From contig NZ_LGTB01000012.1 in NCBI RefSeq assembly GCF_001238275.1, forward strand, positions 119,683-183,682: DNA of 64,000 nucleotides, written 5' to 3'. Origin of the DNA: Bradyrhizobium viridifuturi (GTDB taxonomy: Bacteria > Pseudomonadota > Alphaproteobacteria > Rhizobiales > Xanthobacteraceae). Under the pieces are notes generated by a model. That model was not told where the DNA came from. It ran no database searches and was given only the letters and a program-made list of their open reading frames with translations. The position numbers and the translations under genes were made by a program. This document shows, piece by piece, positions 38,389-48,645 of this stretch; position 1 is the stretch's first letter; every line of letters begins with the position of its first letter.

Positions 38389-39075
38389 ATGGACCATTCG
38401 GTTCGTGTGCTCTCGACGCTGGCGCTGAAGGGCGCGGTCGCGCGCCTTGCCGCGGCCTATCAGGCGGCAAGCGGGGTTGCGATCGATGCGGATTTCGCGC
38501 CGACGCTGGCGCTGCTCGAACGTCTGCGCGGCGGCGAGGTGGCCGATGTGGTTATCCTGACCCGCGAAGGCCTCGAGGAGATGATCGGCGAGGTGCGCGT
38601 CACGCCGGAAAGTGCAGTCGACCTGGCGCGCTCCTATGTCGGCGTTGCGGTAAAGGCGGGCGCTGCGCATCCCGACATCGCGACCGAAGCCGCATTGCGA
38701 GAGGCTTTGCTCGGGGCGCGGGCGGTGACCTATTCGCGGCTCGGCGCCAGCGGCATCCTGTTCGCGCAGCTGATCGCGCGTCTCGGCATCGCCGAGGCGA
38801 TCAACGCGCGCGCGGTGATCATTCCGATCGGCTTCACCGCGGAGAAGCTGGTCACCGGCGAGGCCGACCTTGCGATCCAGCAGATCAGCGAGTTGAAGCA
38901 GGTCGACGGCATCGAGGTCGTCGGGCCAATTCCGCTGGATTTGCAGACGCCGGCGGTGTTTTCCGCAGGCCGGATGACGGCCTCGCAGCGTGCCGCGGCC
39001 GCCGAGCATCTGTTGCGTTATCTGTCGTCACCCGAGGTCGCGCCGGTGCTGCGCGAGACCGGGCTCGAGCCTTGA
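38389..39075 (+). CDS. Periplasmic-binding-protein fold protein, ModA-like, without leader
   Basis: 228 residues. DHSVRVLSTLALKGAVARLAAAYQAASG resembles the first strand-helix of molybdate-type binding proteins, with LLERLRGGEVADVVILTREGLEEMI and PIGFTAEKLVTGEADLAIQQISEL further on, matching the ModA/PBP-like II family. I see no signal peptide, so the protein is probably cytoplasmic; it could be a ligand-binding or regulatory protein. It begins six bases after the GrlR-like gene, so the two are probably one operon. The ligand is unknown. Confidence 0.8.
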   Translation: MDHSVRVLSTLALKGAVARLAAAYQAASGVAIDADFAPTLALLERLRGGEVADVVILTREGLEEMIGEVRVTPESAVDLARSYVGVAVKAGAAHPDIATEAALREALLGARAVTYSRLGASGILFAQLIARLGIAEAINARAVIIPIGFTAEKLVTGEADLAIQQISELKQVDGIEVVGPIPLDLQTPAVFSAGRMTASQRAAAAEHLLRYLSSPEVAPVLRETGLEP

Positions 39076-39107
39076 ATTTGCCTGCACCGCGACGCAACCT
39101 GCCGCCC

Positions 39108-39926
39108 ATGTTCAGACCCTTCCATGCAATTGTCGTCGTCGCAGCGCTGGCTGCTCCGGCGCTCGCCCATGCGCAATCCGCCGACCTCGTGCTGTGCGAC
39201 CGGCTCGCCGCCGATCCCTCCGATCCGGACAAGCCGGCCGACGTGAAAGGCGTGTCCGAGATCGCGTCGGCGGATATCGCGACCGCGGTCAAGTATTGCG
39301 CAGTGGCGGCAAAATCGTCGCGCCGCGCGATGTACGAACTCGGCCGTGCCTATGCCGCCAACCGGCAGACGGCGGAAGCGGCCGCCGCCTGGCGCAAGGC
39401 GGCCGACAAGGGCTCGACGTCGGCGATGGTCGAGCTCGGCGTGCTCTACGGCAACGGCACCGGCGTCGCCAAGGACGAGGCGCAGGCGCGCAAATTGTTC
39501 GAGCGCGCGGCGCAGGCCGGCAATGCGCGCGGCGTCAGCAATCTCGCGGCGCTCGGCGGCAGCGCGGCTGCGGATCCGGCACGTGCGCGCGAGTTGCTCG
39601 CCAAGTCTGCCGAGACCAATGCGGAAGCGCAGTACCAGCTCGGCATGATGCTCGCCGAAGGCAAGGGCGGCGCGCAAGATGATGCCGGCGCGCGGGCATT
39701 GTTCGAGAAGGCCGCTGCGCAGAACCATCCGGGCGCACTCGAGCGGATGGGCGCCTTCGCGCAGGCCGGCCGCGGAGGGCCGAAGGATAGCGATGCGGCA
39801 AAAGCCTATTACGAGCGCGCCGCCGCGCTCGGCGATGAGGATGCCAAGAAGGCGCTGGAGCGCGCCCGCTGTCCCTATGTCATCAAGGACAAGCGCGGCA
39901 ATGCCGTGACCAATCTTTGCTTCTGA
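39108..39926 (+). CDS. Sel1-repeat (TPR-like) exported protein
   Basis: 272 residues: a signal peptide (FRPFHAIVVVAALAAPALAHA), then Sel1-like repeats of about 36 residues. Clear repeats are AMYELGRAYAANRQTAEAAAAWRKAADKG, AMVELGVLYGNGTGVAKDEAQARKLF, AEAQYQLGMMLAEGKGGAQDDAGARALF and ALERMGAFAQAGRGGPKDSDAAKAYY. Such solenoids bind proteins in the periplasm. I chose the ATG at 39108 because it starts the leader; the ATG at 39072 overlaps the previous stop and adds 12 residues. The partner is unknown. Confidence 0.85.
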   Translation: MFRPFHAIVVVAALAAPALAHAQSADLVLCDRLAADPSDPDKPADVKGVSEIASADIATAVKYCAVAAKSSRRAMYELGRAYAANRQTAEAAAAWRKAADKGSTSAMVELGVLYGNGTGVAKDEAQARKLFERAAQAGNARGVSNLAALGGSAAADPARARELLAKSAETNAEAQYQLGMMLAEGKGGAQDDAGARALFEKAAAQNHPGALERMGAFAQAGRGGPKDSDAAKAYYERAAALGDEDAKKALERARCPYVIKDKRGNAVTNLCF

Positions 39927-39989
39927 TCAAACAGGAACGCTCACGCCCGCGTATCGTTGACCTGCGAAAGGCATTGGCGAGGCGACGTC

Positions 39990-40139
39990 ATGATCCGCAA
40001 GCTGCGTTCCGGCGAATACCGGCTGTACTCCCGCAAGGTCAATCCGAAGACCGGCAAGCGCCGCAATCTCGGCACCTTCAAGTCACGCGCCGCCGCAGAG
40101 AAGCACGAGCGTGACGTGCAGTACTTCAAGCGCCACTAG
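39990..40139 (+). CDS. Small basic protein, 49 residues
   Basis: IRKLRSGEYRLYSRKVNPKT then GKRRNLGTFKSRAAAEKHERDVQYFKRH. It is strongly basic and its middle resembles the AP2-like/integrase N-terminal three-strand fold (GEYRLYS...LGTFKSRAAAEKHER), a small RNA- or DNA-binding-type unit that is common as a stand-alone protein in alphaproteobacteria. Start ATG 39990; upstream GAGGCGACGTC provides a weak site. Confidence 0.75.
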   Translation: MIRKLRSGEYRLYSRKVNPKTGKRRNLGTFKSRAAAEKHERDVQYFKRH

Positions 40140-40160
40140 GACCGCGTGCTCTTTGTGGAC

Positions 40161-40206
40161 GCATGATCTTTTCGGAAAACCGCTGCGCACTTTTCCAGAT
40201 CATGCG
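40161..40206. repeat. TCGGAAAACCG palindromic repeat, copy 2
   Basis: GCATGATCTTTTCGGAAAACCGC and GCGCACTTTTCCAGATCATGCG; outer arms GCATGATC/GATCATGC. It separates the small basic protein from the convergent cytochrome gene. Confidence 0.75.
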
Positions 40207-40824
40207 TCACGGCGTGGGGCAGGCCGCGCCGGTCTTCACCCAGGCCTCGACCAGCGCGCCGGCCTGTGCCTGCGTGCCGGGTGCCGGTGAGCGACCGAAA
40301 CCGGGATGCCAGGCCCAGCCGACCAGCGTGTCCTTGCCGATATGCTCGATCAGCTCCTCGACCTTGCGGCCGCCATTGCGTGCGGGATCGCGGATCTGCG
40401 CGCAGATTTCGCCGACGGTCTTGCCGGCCCATGCCATCTCGCGCGGCGCGAGATGCCATTCCGGGTGCCCCGGCACGCGGCCGGGATCGAAATTGGCGTG
40501 CTGATGACAGATCGAGCAGCGCATCGCGCTGGTGCCGTGACCATCGGCTCCGCGCGAGACCGGTGGCTGGTGCATGCGGCTGATGTCGCCCTGCCACGGG
40601 CTGTCACCGGCGGGATGGCAATTGGTGCAGCGCGGATGCGTCAGCACCTTGCCGAGCTCGGTGAAGATCGCCGCGGAGCGCTGCTCGACATTCTCGATTC
40701 CGGCAAAGCTCTCCGGCGAGGCGAGGGCGTGGCTTGCGCTCTCCGATGCTGCGTAGCCGGCGCACAGGCTGGTCGCGAGCGCCGTCAGCACCGCAATGAT
40801 CCGAAACCGCGTGTCCGATGTCAT
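40207..40824 (-). CDS. Exported diheme c-type cytochrome of a molybdenum hydroxylase
   Basis: 205 residues with a signal peptide (FRIIAVLTALATSLCAGYA) and two CxxCH heme sites: C66-x-x-C69-H70 (CTNCH) and C103-x-x-C106-H107 (CSICH). Methionine ligands are likely M84 in ISRMHQPP or further on. It follows the 2Fe-2S subunit with a 7-base gap in the same operon as the exported molybdopterin subunit, so it probably accepts electrons from that enzyme in the periplasm and passes them to the respiratory chain, as in quinoline/aldehyde dehydrogenases of the IorAB type. Confidence 0.87.
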   Translation of the reverse strand: MTSDTRFRIIAVLTALATSLCAGYAASESASHALASPESFAGIENVEQRSAAIFTELGKVLTHPRCTNCHPAGDSPWQGDISRMHQPPVSRGADGHGTSAMRCSICHQHANFDPGRVPGHPEWHLAPREMAWAGKTVGEICAQIRDPARNGGRKVEELIEHIGKDTLVGWAWHPGFGRSPAPGTQAQAGALVEAWVKTGAACPTP

Positions 40825-40831
40825 CGCGGGC

Positions 40832-41356
40832 TCACTTGTTGGCGGTCAGATAGCGGTTGGAATCGGCGAGGATCACGTCGCGCACTGCCTGGTGATACTT
40901 GATGTAGCCGGTGCAGCGGCACAGATGGCCGTCGAGCGCCTTCGCGATGACGGCCTCGAGCTGGTCACGCGCCACCGGCGCCTTCGCCAGCCGCTCGAGC
41001 AGCACCTGGCCCTCATTGAGGAAGCCGGCCGTGCAATAGCCGCACTGGAATGCAAAGTGGTCGATGAAGGCGCGCTGCAACGCCGAGAGCTCGCCGTCCT
41101 TGGCGTGGCCCTCGACGGTGCGGATCGCCATGCCGTCGAAATTCGCCGCCGGCACCACGCAGGTCGGCGTGGTGTAGCTCGTACCGTCGGGATTATCGAT
41201 GATGACGGCGCAGCTCAGGCACTGCGCGGCGCCACAGCCGAACTTGGTGCCGGTCATCCCGAGCATTTCCCGCAGGAAATCGTTCATCGAGAGGTCGTCG
41301 CGGACCTCGATCGGGCCATGCTTCTGGCCGTTGATGGTGAGGTTGAGCGTCGTCAC
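40832..41356 (-). CDS. (2Fe-2S)-binding small subunit of a xanthine dehydrogenase-family enzyme
   Basis: 174 residues with the plant-type ferredoxin cluster C41-x4-C46-x2-C49...C66 and the second 2Fe-2S domain C105-x2-C108...C146-x-C148 (CGYC...CRC). This is the IorA-like small subunit of molybdenum hydroxylases, carrying electrons from the molybdopterin subunit. Its ATG overlaps the large subunit stop by four bases, and the cytochrome follows after 7 bases. I see no leader of its own; it would be co-exported through the large subunit's twin-arginine signal. Confidence 0.93.
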   Translation of the reverse strand: MTTLNLTINGQKHGPIEVRDDLSMNDFLREMLGMTGTKFGCGAAQCLSCAVIIDNPDGTSYTTPTCVVPAANFDGMAIRTVEGHAKDGELSALQRAFIDHFAFQCGYCTAGFLNEGQVLLERLAKAPVARDQLEAVIAKALDGHLCRCTGYIKYHQAVRDVILADSNRYLTANK

Positions 41357-44147
41357 GCAAGCGCTCCCTTGAGCAGGCTTGTTGTCACCGGCAACGAGCG
41401 GAAGCGGTGGCCGGTGGCATCGTTGATGGCGTTGAGCAGCGCCGGCACGATCGGGATCATGACAACCTCCGCTATGCCCTTGGGCGGCTCGTCCGGCGTC
41501 AGCGGCGGCAGCATCTCGATCTCGAGATCATGCAACGGCAGGTCGGAGCCGCGCGCGATCAGATACTGGCCGAGATTCCATTGCCCGTTGCCGGGGCCGC
41601 CTTCGAACGGCGCAAGGATTCGAGCAGCGCGTAGCCGACGCCCATGGCAAAACCGCCATGCGACTGGCCGAGCACCACTTCAGGCACCAGCGCCTGACCG
41701 CATTCGAACACGCTGTAGGCCTTGGCGATGCGCAAGATGCCGGTCGCGCGCTCGATCTCGACGCGGACCAGCGTGCCGCACATCGAGGTGTATGCGGTGC
41801 CGATCCGGTTGTTGTCGGTCGGCGGAAATTTCACGCTGGTTCGGTCGATCCGCTCGAACCGGCCGCGGCCGCGGCGGATCGCCAGCGCATCGATCTCGGC
41901 GCGGACCTGCTCGCCGAACAGCGGGAAGCGCGCACGCGACCAGGCCCAGCGCGAGAAACTGTGCGCGATTGCGCCGGTGACGAAGCCGCGCGCATGCGCG
42001 GTCGCCGCAAGCCTTGGCAATGGCAGCGGGGCGAGATCATCGAGCACGAGCTGGCCGTCCCGCCAGCGCGCTCTGTCCCATTGCCGGGCGCGGGGATCGG
42101 TCTTCGCAATGTGCCAGAGCTCGAGCGCCGCCGGCCACAGGCCGAAGCGGAAGATGATACGGGCGGCCTCGGCCGCGGAGTGCGTGCCGACATGGGCGCC
42201 GATCGAGGCGCTGGTGGCCGAGCTGATCGCGGGCACCCAGCGCGGGTTCTTCTCAGCGAGATTCTGGGTCTTCTGGTCCATCGTGTAGGGATCGCCGGAG
42301 GTGACGAGCCCGAGCGCCTCGTAGCTGTCGACCCGCGAGACCGCGACTTCGTCGGCCACGGCGCCGAGATGGCCCGCGACCCGGTTGGCGAGCGCGGTGC
42401 CGACGCCATTGCCCATCTCGACATGATCGCAGTGGATCGCGATCCGCCCCTCGGGATCGATCTCGACCCGGCCGAGCGAGCAATCCGCGCCCGAGCCGTA
42501 ATCCTTGGTGACGCAGGCGACGCCGGTGCCGACCAGCCGTCCCTCCGGCGCCTTCTGCTTGAAGTCGGCGCGCTGCTGCCAGATCGGATGCTTCTCGAGC
42601 TTGTCGAGGATGTCAGGTGTTCGCACCGACACGATGTAGGGATTGCCGGTCATGGTCCGGCCGTTCTGCTTCAGCGCATTGTTGCGGCGGAACGCGATCG
42701 GATCGGCCTTGAGCTCGCTGGCCGCCTCGTCGATCAGCACTTCCAGCGCGGTCATGGTCTGCAGCGTGCCGTAGCCGCGCATCGAACCGGCGGTGACGCC
42801 GCGCGAATGCACCGCCACGGTGGTGACGTCGACCTTCGGGATATCGTAGATGCCGATCGCTGCAGTCGCGGCGACGACCGCGACGTTGGCGGAGAAGTTG
42901 GCGAGCCCGCCGCCGTCGAGCACATGGTCGGCGGCGAATGCCGTGATCTTGCCGCTGGCGCGATCGATCCCGATCCGCGAGCGCATCTTGATCGGGTGAC
43001 GTTTGATGCCGCCCTGGAATTGCTGGTAGCGGTCGTGGGCCAGCCGCACCGGCCGTCCCGGGAAGAACATCGCCGCGAGCGCCACGTAGAGCACGAACGG
43101 AGTGTGGTCGCGGCCGCCGAAGCCGCCGCCGACATGGGCGAACTGCGCATTGATGTGCGAGGGGCGGAACGAGGACCGGGCCTTGCCGAGCATGAAGGCA
43201 ATCGACTCGGCCGCCTCATAGGGCGACTGCACGCCGAGCACCAGTTCGAGGTTGCCGGTGCTGTCGCTGTACCAGGCCAGACCGCTTTCCGGTTCGAGGA
43301 ACATCGGATCGACCGACTGGGTCTCGAACTCGCGGTCGAGCACAAGCTGCGACGGATCGTCTTTGGCGAGCTGGGCGCGGATCGCTTCGCCATGGATTGC
43401 GGCCTTGGCGTAGTCGGCCTTGGTCTCCTTGGCGAGCGGCAGCCAGACCGGCAGCGCCGCGTTCTGGATGCGGCTCGGCGAAACCCAGCCGGCCTGGATC
43501 GGCGAATAGACGTCGGGCGCATCGGGCGTCGCGCCGGCCACGCGCGTGAAGCGATACGCGCCAAAGTCCGGGAGGATGACCGGCCCGGTCTCGTCACCGA
43601 ACTTGACGAAGCCGACATCGCGCAGCGCGAGGCGCGCGCGGTCGAAGGCGTCGAACTGCTCGAAGATCAAGAGCGCGACCGGTTGTCCGAGATAGAGCGG
43701 CGTCTTGCCGACCGGACAGAGCAGGTCGCCGGCATGGAACTCGGGCACCCTTGTGCCGATCCGGTCGAGGTCGGCTGCGGTCACGACGACCGACGGCTTC
43801 GCCGGACCATCGAGGCGGGCGAGGTCCAGGCCGGCATAGACATGGGTGGCGTCGTTGGCGCGGACCAGGATGGCGTGCGAGGTGGTCGCAGGCCAGCCCG
43901 GCATGTCAGCGGCGCGAAAGTCGGACGCGTAGAGTTTTGCGCCGGTGACCTTGGCCACGCCGTCGACGCGGCCGGCGCCCTTGGCCGCCGGATTGAAATG
44001 GCCGCGCCCGGGCAGCGTCTCGCGGCTCGCGAAAGCCGGCTCCTTGGCAAGCGCCAGATGCGACAGGCTGACCGAGACGCCGCCTGCCGACAACCACTTC
44101 ACGAATTCGCGTCGCGAGGGCCGCATGGTCCGATCTTTCATCGACAC
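41353..44147 (-). pseudogene. Molybdopterin-binding large subunit (xanthine dehydrogenase/IorB family), frameshifted at the C terminus
   Basis: A molybdenum hydroxylase catalytic subunit of about 931 residues. The N terminus has a twin-arginine signal (RPSRREFVKWLSAGG). Conserved regions: GVAKVTGAKLYASD, the GGGFGGRDHTPFVLYVA molybdopterin loop, SMRGYGTLQTMTALE and CDHVEMGNGVGTALANRVAG. The frame breaks near 41610: TTGCGCC instead of TTGCCGCC. As written, the protein ends SLRRSKAAPAT...; restoring one C gives SLPPFEGG and the proper tail ending LLKGALA, which overlaps the small-subunit ATG. Substrate probably an aldehyde or N-heterocycle; unknown. Confidence 0.87.
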
Positions 44148-44262
44148 CTCGACGGCATATCGCGCCGGGGTTTAACAAGTTTTGAAATACACGTGGAAGT
44201 ATTGCGGCAAAGCGAGTGCAACGGCAATGCCGCAATAGGTCGTCTCACCTGCAGCGTTGGCC

Positions 44263-45354
44263 TCACTTGAGGTCGGCGATGGTGGCCGGTCCTGGGCCCG
44301 GCGTGATCAGGGTCGGCCATTGCTTGGAGCCGAACGGCACCAGCGGCGGCAGGAAGGCCGTCATGCCGCGCTTCTTGGTCTCCGCGATGATCGCCTCGCG
44401 CGCATCGCCCCCCATCAGTTCGTAATCCATCAAATGGTAGCTGCCGAAGAACAGCGCGCCGACCGAGCGGTCGGCGATGATCCGGGTCAGCGATTCCAGC
44501 ATGTCCGACGGCGTCGTGGTGAAGGAGATGGTCTCGATCAGCATCAGGCGGCTGTTGATGGCGTCGGGCCCGAAGAACTGCGCCAGCACGCTGAAGATCA
44601 CGTTGTTCTGCCGAGCCACGTAGATCGTGTTGCTCGCACCATAGGTCTTGTCCCAGTCGGGGCCGAGCTGGGCCTTCCAATCGGCCATGACCGTCATCCA
44701 GTGCGCGACTTGGGTCTGCGCTGCCCAGGCGACGTTCTTGGCGAGCAGTGGCGCCTGTTTCTTTCCGAATGCCTCGAGCGTCGCGAACGGGATCGCGCTG
44801 GCGGCGAGGCATTCGTCCATGAAGGCGATGTTGTTCTTGAGGATGGCGCGGTTGTTATCGCGCCAGTCCGCCTGCATCGGCGTGGCGTCGAGCCCGTCGA
44901 GCGCCGATTGCATCCGGCTGCGATAGGCCTGCATCGACCCGCGCCACGATTTGTCGTCGGGATTGTTGACATAGGGGCCGACCACCTCGGCCAGCGCCAT
45001 TGTGCTGTGGCCGACCGATTTGAGCAGCTGATAGACGATCGGCACCTGCGGCGCCTCGGTCGGCGGCTTGCCCGGCCGGTACAGGATCAGGCGTCCGCCG
45101 GCGCCGGAGAACAGGCCGAGGATCACCGGGTGCTTGTCGAGCACGTTCTTCTGGAAGATCCGTGCCGCATCGCCATAGAGCTCGAACATGCCGGTGTTGA
45201 GCGCGAGCACATCCTTGGTCGCGACATCGGCCGGCGTCGAAGAGGTCTTGCCCGAGATCGGTGCCATATAGTCGGGCAGCGACTGGGCCAGCGCAGCACC
45301 GCTGTTGCCGAGCAGCAGTGCCAGCGCGGCGGCCGCGCGAAATCGATTGATCAT
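44263..45354 (-). CDS. Exported hypothetical protein, 363 residues
   Basis: A signal peptide (INRFRAAAALALLLGNSGAALA) precedes a mostly helical protein with VLALNTGMFELYGDAARIFQKN, GAGGRLILYRPGKPP, VGHSTMALAEVVGPY, FFGPDAINSRLMLIETISFTTTP and a Pro-rich C terminus (LPPLVPFGSKQWPTLITPGPG). I do not recognise a known family. It lies upstream of the molybdenum hydroxylase operon on the same strand (115 bases apart) and could be cotranscribed, but no functional link is visible. Start ATG 45354. Confidence 0.8.
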   Translation of the reverse strand: MINRFRAAAALALLLGNSGAALAQSLPDYMAPISGKTSSTPADVATKDVLALNTGMFELYGDAARIFQKNVLDKHPVILGLFSGAGGRLILYRPGKPPTEAPQVPIVYQLLKSVGHSTMALAEVVGPYVNNPDDKSWRGSMQAYRSRMQSALDGLDATPMQADWRDNNRAILKNNIAFMDECLAASAIPFATLEAFGKKQAPLLAKNVAWAAQTQVAHWMTVMADWKAQLGPDWDKTYGASNTIYVARQNNVIFSVLAQFFGPDAINSRLMLIETISFTTTPSDMLESLTRIIADRSVGALFFGSYHLMDYELMGGDAREAIIAETKKRGMTAFLPPLVPFGSKQWPTLITPGPGPATIADLK

Positions 45355-45642
45355 GTGATGCTCCTCGAAGCCTCGCGCCAACGCCGCAGCCGGATGCGGC
45401 CGCGCGACCATTAGCGGAATGCGCAAATGCTTGGACGCAAAGAACTGGAGAGTAGTGAACAGGGAGTATAGATCCCGCGCGACGCGGCACGACGCGGGCG
45501 GATGCCTACAGCTAAGCGACGAATCGGCCGGTGTCCACACCCTGACATTGCCGGCTTGCCCTGCGCCAAAACACCCAATGGTGCGGCTTTGGGCCCGGTG
45601 CTATGTGGCGAACAGAATCAATTTTATTCATTGGATTTTTGC

Positions 45643-46347
45643 GTGCTCAACGGACTTTACAAGGTCGAGTACGGCATCAATGGCGCATTCGGCCGCAGCA
45701 TCATGTGCCTGCACGACGGCAAGATGATGGGTGGCAATTCGGCCTTCGCCCATCTCGGCACCTATCAGGTGACGAATGGCGAGATCATCGCCGACGTGAT
45801 CACCGAACGTCACAACGACGATGTCAACTTCCAGCCGCTGATGGGCGCCGACGTCGCCGTCATCAAGGTGCGCGGCCGAACCGAGGGCTCGACCATTCTG
45901 CTCGAGGGCAAGGCGGATGCCATGCCGGACGGCGTGTTCTGGGCGAATTTGGCGCCGCTCGACGATGAGGCATTGCCGCCGCGCGGGAAGGTTGGGCCAG
46001 GCGGCATCGCCAACGGGCTCTACGCGATCCAGCTCCGCGCGCTCGATGGTGTTGATGCCGGCCTCACCGGGGTGATGCTGCTGATGGACGGCCGCATCCT
46101 CGGCGGCGATGCGTTCTTCTACTATCTCGGCTCGTATTCGTCGGCGGATGGCCGCTGGCGTGGCGAGATCGTCAACCAGGAGCACACGCCGGCGAGGGGC
46201 GAGTATCCGGTGTTCGGCGGCTATGAGGTCGGCATCGGCTTCGCCGGCTCGTGCCGCGAGGACGGCGCCGAGCTCGAAGGCATCGCGCTGGCCGGCAAGC
46301 GCAGCCTTCGCCTGTCGGCCGAACTGCGGCTGATGCGCCGGGCGTAG
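45643..46347 (+). CDS. Tandem-domain GrlR-like protein (second copy)
   Basis: 234 residues, closely similar throughout to the protein at 37679. Unit 1: LNGLYKVEYGINGAFGRSIM, GKMMGGNSAFAHLGTY; unit 2: NGLYAIQLRALDG, MLLMDGRILGGDAFFYYLGSY, GRWRGEIVNQEHTPA, VGIGFAGSC and RSLRLSAELRLMRRA. The two units share the N-terminal GLY.I/V start and the GG(N/D) motif. GTG at 45643 is chosen to match the paralogue; the upstream frame to 45502 has no plausible leader. Unlike the first copy it is not followed by a solute-binding gene but by a palindromic repeat. No partner regulator nearby. Confidence 0.77.
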   Translation: MLNGLYKVEYGINGAFGRSIMCLHDGKMMGGNSAFAHLGTYQVTNGEIIADVITERHNDDVNFQPLMGADVAVIKVRGRTEGSTILLEGKADAMPDGVFWANLAPLDDEALPPRGKVGPGGIANGLYAIQLRALDGVDAGLTGVMLLMDGRILGGDAFFYYLGSYSSADGRWRGEIVNQEHTPARGEYPVFGGYEVGIGFAGSCREDGAELEGIALAGKRSLRLSAELRLMRRA

Positions 46348-46348
46348 A

Positions 46349-46399
46349 GCATACTCCGGAAAAGTGCGAAGCGGTTTTCCGACAAGAGTATGCTCAAAC
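46349..46399. repeat. TCGGAAAACCG palindromic repeat, copy 3 (opposite orientation)
   Basis: GAGCATACTCCGGAAAAGTGCG ... GCGGTTTTCCGACAAGAGTATGCTC; outer arms AGCATACTC/GAGTATGCT. It starts within two bases of the GrlR-like stop. Confidence 0.75.
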
Positions 46400-46419
46400 A
46401 GGGCCGTGCGACTGCTTCC

Positions 46420-46863
46420 TCAATCCTTGATCAGCAGCACGCCGCCGATGATCAGTGCGATACCGGCCAGTCGCGAGATCGACACCGGATGCTGCGCCAG
46501 GCCGAACAGGCCGAAATGGTCCATCGCGATGCCCGCGATCATCTGGCCTGCTACCACCAGCGCCAGCAGGGTCGCGGCACCGAGCGACGGCAGCAGCAGG
46601 ATCATCAGCAGGATGAACACGCCGCCGAGGATGCCCCCGCTCCAGGCCCACCAGGGCACCGCCGCCACCAGCTTCCAGGACGGCACCGGCTCCCGCGTCG
46701 CGACCAGCACGACCGCCATCGTGATGAGCCCGCCGAGATAGCTGACGAGACCGGCCCAGGCGGGGGAGTTGAGGGCCGACCGCAAATTGCCGTTCAGGAC
46801 CTGCTGGGTGGCGACGCTGATGCCGGCGCCGAGCGCGAGGAGATAGAGAAACCAGACTTGCAT
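46420..46863 (-). CDS. YdcZ/DMT family small membrane protein (DUF606)
   Basis: 147 residues with five hydrophobic helices: VWFLYLLALGAGISVATQQVLNGNLR at the N terminus, AGLVSYLGGLITMAVVLVAT, GGILGGVFILLMILLLPSLG, ATLLALVVAGQMIAGIAMDHFGLFG and LAGIALIIGGVLLIK. The NGNLR and DHFG motifs are typical of the YdcZ branch of the drug/metabolite transporter superfamily. Substrate unknown. Confidence 0.9.
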   Translation of the reverse strand: MQVWFLYLLALGAGISVATQQVLNGNLRSALNSPAWAGLVSYLGGLITMAVVLVATREPVPSWKLVAAVPWWAWSGGILGGVFILLMILLLPSLGAATLLALVVAGQMIAGIAMDHFGLFGLAQHPVSISRLAGIALIIGGVLLIKD

Positions 46864-47021
46864 GTGATGCCCCCAATGCGGATCGCCGTAGGACTCATGT
46901 CATATTCCATTGGCAACGATCGTGGCATGCACAGAGCATGGCGGCTGACCTGCGGAATGGGCTTCCACCCGCGTCCCAGATCGAATAAGAGGCCGCAAAC
47001 CCTCAGTTCCCCAGTATTCGA

Positions 47022-48644
<1,623 letters not shown>

Positions 48645-48645
48645 C

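Noticed and set aside
41658..44270. 870-residue plus-strand frame opposite the molybdoenzyme gene
   Set aside because: Shadow of the molybdopterin subunit; Arg/Asp/Ala-rich nonsense, while the minus strand shows clear conserved motifs.
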